From: an uncultured Tateyamaria sp.
GTDB taxonomy: Bacteria > Pseudomonadota > Alphaproteobacteria > Rhodobacterales > Rhodobacteraceae
Length of the DNA stretch: 45,645 nucleotides
Assembly (NCBI RefSeq): GCF_947504105.1
Contig: NZ_CANNGP010000034.1
Coordinates: forward strand, 1 to 45,645
Reading direction: 5' to 3'
Part shown: one piece after another, positions 42,505-45,645 of the stretch
Layout: each line of letters opens with the position of its first letter
Numbering within the stretch: position 1 is the stretch's first letter
Notes under the pieces: model-generated
What the model saw: the letters and a program-made list of their open reading frames with translations, nothing else
Told to the model about the DNA's origin: nothing
Database searches by the model: none
Position numbers and translations under genes: made by a program

Positions 42505-42885
42505 TTGTCGACAGTAACACAAATTCAGCTGCACGAAGCCGTGCAGGTCAATCACGACCGCCTGAATGCGCTTTATGGGGAAATGGACCCAGCCAATGCC
42601 GAAGATGTCGTATGCCGGGCGATGGAGGAGTTGGCGCTGCGCATGGCACATTGCGATCGGCTGTATCGCAAGGGTGAACTGGACGATCTGCGGCGCGCTG
42701 CCAAATCCATGATCGCGATTGCAGATCAGATCGGTATGGATGTGCTGGCACAAGTGGCCGGCGATGTCGTCTCTTGCGCCAAGGCACGGGATCAGGTGGC
42801 ACTGGCCGCCACACTTGGCCGCCTTATGCGCACCGGCGAAGGATCATTGAGCGCAATCTGGGATCTGCAAAACATCACGTTGTGA
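42505..42885 (+). CDS. Small helical protein of unknown function
   Basis: About 126 residues, all-helical and soluble by appearance (VQVNHDRLNALYGEMDPANA, CRAMEELALRMAHCDRLYRK, RRAAKSMIAIADQIGMDVLA, QVALAATLGRLMRTGEGSLS). The helix lengths recall a histidine-phosphotransfer-type bundle, but the position where an active-site His would lie (RAAKSMIAIA) has none, so this is only a shape resemblance. The start is uncertain: TTG 42505 with GAGGTGACA ahead is preferred; GTG 42487 or ATG 42442 are alternatives. It is divergent from the carbonic anhydrase operon and 76 bases before the aminopeptidase. Confidence 0.72.
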   Translation: MSTVTQIQLHEAVQVNHDRLNALYGEMDPANAEDVVCRAMEELALRMAHCDRLYRKGELDDLRRAAKSMIAIADQIGMDVLAQVAGDVVSCAKARDQVALAATLGRLMRTGEGSLSAIWDLQNITL

Positions 42886-42961
42886 TGTTGGTGCAGCCAC
42901 TTGCGGCGGCAACCAAACAGTCTAGGCTTTGCGTGGTACGTCACGCAGGACCTTCACCACC

Positions 42962-44332
42962 ATGACACTCAGCTTTGCCACGCCGGATTCCGCAACCCGC
43001 CCGGTTCATCTTGTTGACGATACGGCGGCCCCGGAATGGTTGGCAAAGCAATCGCAAACGATCCAGGATTGGGCCGCGACCCACGGTTTCAAGGGCGCGA
43101 TTGGTCAGACACTGCTTCTGCCAGACGATGCAGGTGCTATCGTTGGCTACGGCAACGAACACACACGGGCGCGGGGCCGTTTTCACCTGGCCGCCGGAGC
43201 CGTCAAACTGCCGGCAGGCACCTACACCCTTGTCTCGGATCTTGATGCGGACGCGCTCGCAACCGAAACACTTGGGTGGTTGTTGGCTGGCTACCGGTTC
43301 GACCGGTACAAGGACCAGGCCCCGATGGGCGCGCGCCTTGTTGCACCTGAAGGCATCGACGCTACGCGGGTCGAGGCGATAGCCAACGGTGAGGCGCTCA
43401 GTCGCACACTCATCAACACACCTGCCTCCGACATGGGGCCACCCGACCTTGAACAAGCTGCTCGAAACCTCGCATCTGCCTTCGGCGCAGACATAGCGGT
43501 CACTGTCGGCGATGACCTGCTGACCCAGAATTTTCCCATGATCCACACCGTGGGCCGTGCCGCAGACCGCGCACCGCGCCTCGTCGACATGCGATGGGGC
43601 GGCACCGGCCCTAAACTTACCTTGGTGGGCAAGGGCGTGTGTTTTGACACCGGCGGTCTGAACCTGAAACCTGGCGCATCCATGGGGCTGATGAAAAAGG
43701 ACATGGGCGGATCCGCTGCCGTGCTGGGCCTTGCACACATGATCATGGCCACGAGGATGGACGTCCAGCTACGCGTCCTGATCCCGGCGGTTGAGAATTC
43801 GGTGGCTGGTAACGCCTTTCGTCCGCAAGACATCCTGACCAGCCGCAAGGGACTTACGGTTGAAATCAACAACACCGATGCGGAAGGGCGGTTGGTTCTG
43901 GCCGACGCACTGGCCCTAGCGGACGAAGACAATCCCGACCTCATTATTTCGATGGCGACGCTCACAGGGGCGGCCCGCGTCGCGGTCGGCCCCGATCTTG
44001 CGCCATATTACGTCGACGACGCCAAACTTGCCGCAGCGCTGGAAACAGCAGCGTCCGCCACCGCCGACCCGGTCTGGCGCATGCCATTCCACACGCCTTA
44101 CGAAGCCATGATCGAACCGGGCATCGCGGACCTAGATAACGCGCCAAAGGGTGGGTTTGCCGGGTCCATCACCGCAGCCCTCTTCCTACGTCGCTTTGTT
44201 GAGCAAAACCGCTACATGCATTTTGACATCTATGGCTGGCAACCCAGCGATGCCCCAGCCCGGCCGAAGGGCGGTGTAGGACAAGGCACACGCGCCCTCT
44301 TTGCCGCCCTGCCAGACATGCTGGGCCTATGA
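42962..44332 (+). CDS. M17 leucyl aminopeptidase-family protein
   Basis: This cytosolic metallo-aminopeptidase, 456 residues, would release N-terminal residues from peptides. The C-terminal catalytic domain has the standard two-metal signature: [17 protein letters not shown] (Lys and Asp), then [18 protein letters not shown] and [16 protein letters not shown] (the NTDAEGRL motif). The N-terminal domain is shorter and less conserved than in PepA of E. coli (503 residues), so the name leucyl aminopeptidase-family is safer than pepA. ATG 42962 begins the conserved part; the frame is open to 42929. The stop overlaps the next gene by 4 bases (ATGA), coupling it to a peptidoglycan hydrolase. Confidence 0.93.
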   Translation: MTLSFATPDSATRPVHLVDDTAAPEWLAKQSQTIQDWAATHGFKGAIGQTLLLPDDAGAIVGYGNEHTRARGRFHLAAGAVKLPAGTYTLVSDLDADALATETLGWLLAGYRFDRYKDQAPMGARLVAPEGIDATRVEAIANGEALSRTLINTPASDMGPPDLEQAARNLASAFGADIAVTVGDDLLTQNFPMIHTVGRAADRAPRLVDMRWGGTGPKLTLVGKGVCFDTGGLNLKPGASMGLMKKDMGGSAAVLGLAHMIMATRMDVQLRVLIPAVENSVAGNAFRPQDILTSRKGLTVEINNTDAEGRLVLADALALADEDNPDLIISMATLTGAARVAVGPDLAPYYVDDAKLAAALETAASATADPVWRMPFHTPYEAMIEPGIADLDNAPKGGFAGSITAALFLRRFVEQNRYMHFDIYGWQPSDAPARPKGGVGQGTRALFAALPDMLGL

Positions 44333-45099
44333 CCGACCGCAGGACCACACCCGATCCACGTCTCGTGGACGGCACTAGGCCTGGGCAAATCATCGTGCCC
44401 CACGTGGATTTACTGGCAAGTCCAAACGGCCCTCGTGACCGCCAACTGATTGGTGGTGCCACACTTACCGTTCTCGGAAACAGCGATGACCATGCCTATG
44501 TCCGCGCCGATCTCGATGGGTATGTCGGCTTCGTGCCCACTGCTGCGGTCGGGCCCATCACCAACCCCACCCATGTCGTTACAACACCTGCCGGACACGC
44601 CTACTCAGACGCCAACATCAAATCCCCGGAAACGGCCAGCCTGACATTCGGAACAAAGCTCACTGCCTGGTCTGAGATGCCTGACTTCATCGAAACCACC
44701 TTTGGCCACGTGCCAAAGTCACAGCTCACACCGTTGCCCTACACCGCTGACGCAATTGAAACGGCCCGCCTCTTTCTTGGAACGCCCTACCTCTGGGGCG
44801 GCAATACGCGCACTGGCATCGACTGCTCAGGCCTCACACAGATCGCTTTGACCACGGCAGGCACACTATGCCCAAGCGACAGTGACCAGCAAGAGACAGC
44901 TTTTGAAGACGCCGCCGGGCAGTACGCACCCGGCGACCTACTCTTCTGGAAAGGGCACGTCGCGCTTGTGACCGGCAACACACACATGATCCATGCCAAC
45001 GCCTTCCACATGTCAGTTGTCGAGGAACCCATCGCAACTGCAATCACACGCATCGGACAAAAAGGGGGCGGCGATCTCACTGGCCACAAACGTCCCTAA
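44329..45099 (+). CDS. NlpC/P60 family cysteine peptidase (C40)
   Basis: This 256-residue protein has an N-terminal SH3-like region (about 15-135, with [20 protein letters not shown] and [16 protein letters not shown]) and a C-terminal NlpC/P60 domain. The catalytic set is complete: Cys166 (GIDCSGLTQ), His210 ([10 protein letters not shown]) and a third His222 (MIHANAF). Such enzymes cut gamma-D-Glu-DAP bonds in cell-wall peptides. There is no signal peptide, so it may act on peptides in the cytosol, which fits its coupling to a cytosolic aminopeptidase: together they could recycle muropeptides. That is inference from context. ATG 44329 overlaps the aminopeptidase stop. A copy of the dispersed repeat starts 2 bases past its stop. 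Confidence 0.92.
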   Translation: MTDRRTTPDPRLVDGTRPGQIIVPHVDLLASPNGPRDRQLIGGATLTVLGNSDDHAYVRADLDGYVGFVPTAAVGPITNPTHVVTTPAGHAYSDANIKSPETASLTFGTKLTAWSEMPDFIETTFGHVPKSQLTPLPYTADAIETARLFLGTPYLWGGNTRTGIDCSGLTQIALTTAGTLCPSDSDQQETAFEDAAGQYAPGDLLFWKGHVALVTGNTHMIHANAFHMSVVEEPIATAITRIGQKGGGDLTGHKRP

Positions 45100-45100
45100 A

Positions 45101-45128
45101 CTTCTTCTGACCAGAAATATCCACCGTG
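45101..45128 (+). repeat. Dispersed intergenic repeat, copy C
   Basis: CTTCTTCTGACCAGAAATAT followed by CCACCGTG. The core TTCTGACCAGAA is nearly palindromic. Same orientation as copies A and B and, like A, it directly follows a stop codon. Confidence 0.5.
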
Positions 45129-45137
45129 GACCTTCGG

Positions 45138-45368
45138 TCAACATCCGGGAGCAACGGTAGCAAGGGCATTGAGCTTGGAGACCCCACATATCGGAATACT
45201 CGATGCCCTTGTGGATTCTACAAAGCCGCCGTTGATGCAAAACGCGGCTAAAGCTGACTGTGGATCCAAAACACCGAATGCTGCGTTGTGGACGAAGGTC
45301 CGGTTTCCAAGCGCGGCCAGAACAGGCGCTAAAATCAAGCCTAGTTTTGTCAAGGATTTTCGGCGCAC
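45138..45368 (-). CDS. Possible small exported protein, unsupported family
   Basis: A 76-residue frame from GTG 45368 begins MRRKSLTKLGLILAPVLAAL, which resembles a signal peptide, and has three cysteines (CINGG, PICGV and a C-terminal APGC) with only a vague likeness to DUF2946-type proteins. No ribosome site is convincing, and the region lies between the dispersed repeat and an insertion sequence. It may be a degraded gene or chance. The rest of the gap 45369-45595 shows no gene I can support. Confidence 0.25.
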   Translation of the reverse strand: MRRKSLTKLGLILAPVLAALGNRTFVHNAAFGVLDPQSALAAFCINGGFVESTRASSIPICGVSKLNALATVAPGC

Positions 45369-45595
45369 AAGTTTTGGTTAGGGGGCACTGGCCCAAGATG
45401 GACCAGATTCAATCTTTTTAGGGCGTGTTTCCATAAGTGCCCATTGTCTGATATCGTCGGGATATCTTCACGCCTATGCTGAATGCTTTTGAGGGGCCTG
45501 ATCATTTCATCTTGCTTTTCGGACTTTGCAAACCCGTCGCTACCTTCCACTGTACAATTTTTTGGCAGGTTATCTTAGTTTTGGGGACAGGATTT

Positions 45596-45645
45596 ATGGC
45601 GCGGAAACGGTATTCGGATGAAGGTATTCTGCGGCTTTTGCGTGA
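45596..45645 (+). mobile_element. IS3-family OrfA start, cut by window edge
   Basis: ATG 45596, preceded by GGGGACAGGA, opens a frame reading MARKRYSDEGILRLLR before the window ends. This matches the N-terminus of IS3-family OrfA (helix-turn-helix transposase subunit) from alphaproteobacteria as I remember it. The left inverted repeat may begin at TGTACAATTTTTTGGCAGG, 45551-45569, 27 bases before the start. Only 16 residues are visible. Confidence 0.6.

Noticed and set aside
42505-42885. Histidine phosphotransfer protein
   Set aside because: The helical bundle shape fits, but the phospho-accepting histidine is absent from the expected helix, so no such function is claimed.
45350-45550. Minus-strand frame of 66 residues at the right end
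   Set aside because: No ribosome site, no recognisable motif, and it lies in the likely boundary region of an insertion sequence.

Overview
This window looks like chromosomal DNA of a Rhodobacterales bacterium, most likely of the marine Roseobacter group. The coding regions are GC-rich. They carry lineage-typical genes: a CcrM-type GANTC methylase beside rnhB, DUF2125, DUF4170 and DUF3576 proteins, a long form of RibA, and a WaaA/LpxK lipid A pair behind a pmbA-IMPase-DUF4170 run. Genus is not resolved. Identifications come from reading motifs and from memory of families; no search was run.

Layout. Positions 1-2040 are a decayed, mobile-element-rich flank: the start of an IS30-type transposase leaving the window, a frameshifted IS110-type transposase and a frameshifted glutathione S-transferase. 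From 2142 the DNA is dense and mostly housekeeping: an OmpR-type regulator (CenR-like), ribA coupled to an L,D-transpeptidase, yggS, a porin, a DUF3576 lipoprotein, and the leuS-lptE-holA operon. Positions 11.5-17.1 kb hold redox and stress genes (GFA protein, GST, HI0933-type flavoprotein, MscS channel, HNH protein) and a coupled SDR-crotonase pair. Positions 17.2-23.6 kb run on the plus strand: DUF2125, pmbA, an inositol-phosphatase-family gene, DUF4170, waaA and lpxK (envelope assembly). DsbA-type and DUF721 genes are divergent from mutY, followed by an AlkB-type hydroxylase and an unrecognised 423-residue protein.

Positions 28.6-32.6 kb are on the minus strand: a membrane class III nucleotide cyclase, ccrM, rnhB and a secreted Cys-repeat protein. 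Positions 32.7-39.8 kb include a two-TM protein ending in a winged-helix-like domain, an HpcH/HpaI aldolase, a DUF3095 protein with cyclase-like motifs, an MFS transporter, asd and a DUF4139 protein. Positions 40.3-42.3 kb hold a compact beta-carbonic anhydrase-sbtA-sbtB operon for bicarbonate uptake. This is the most distinctive system here, because nothing else in the window is autotrophic. An M17 aminopeptidase coupled to an NlpC/P60 hydrolase follows. The right edge enters another insertion sequence, with an IS3-type OrfA start.

Many neighbours overlap by 4 bases (GTGA/ATGA), which suggests translational coupling, and several genes seem to use TTG or GTG starts. Non-coding signals include several intrinsic terminators, three GANTC sites packed upstream of ccrM, a dispersed 29-bp intergenic repeat present three times, and several operator-like palindromes.
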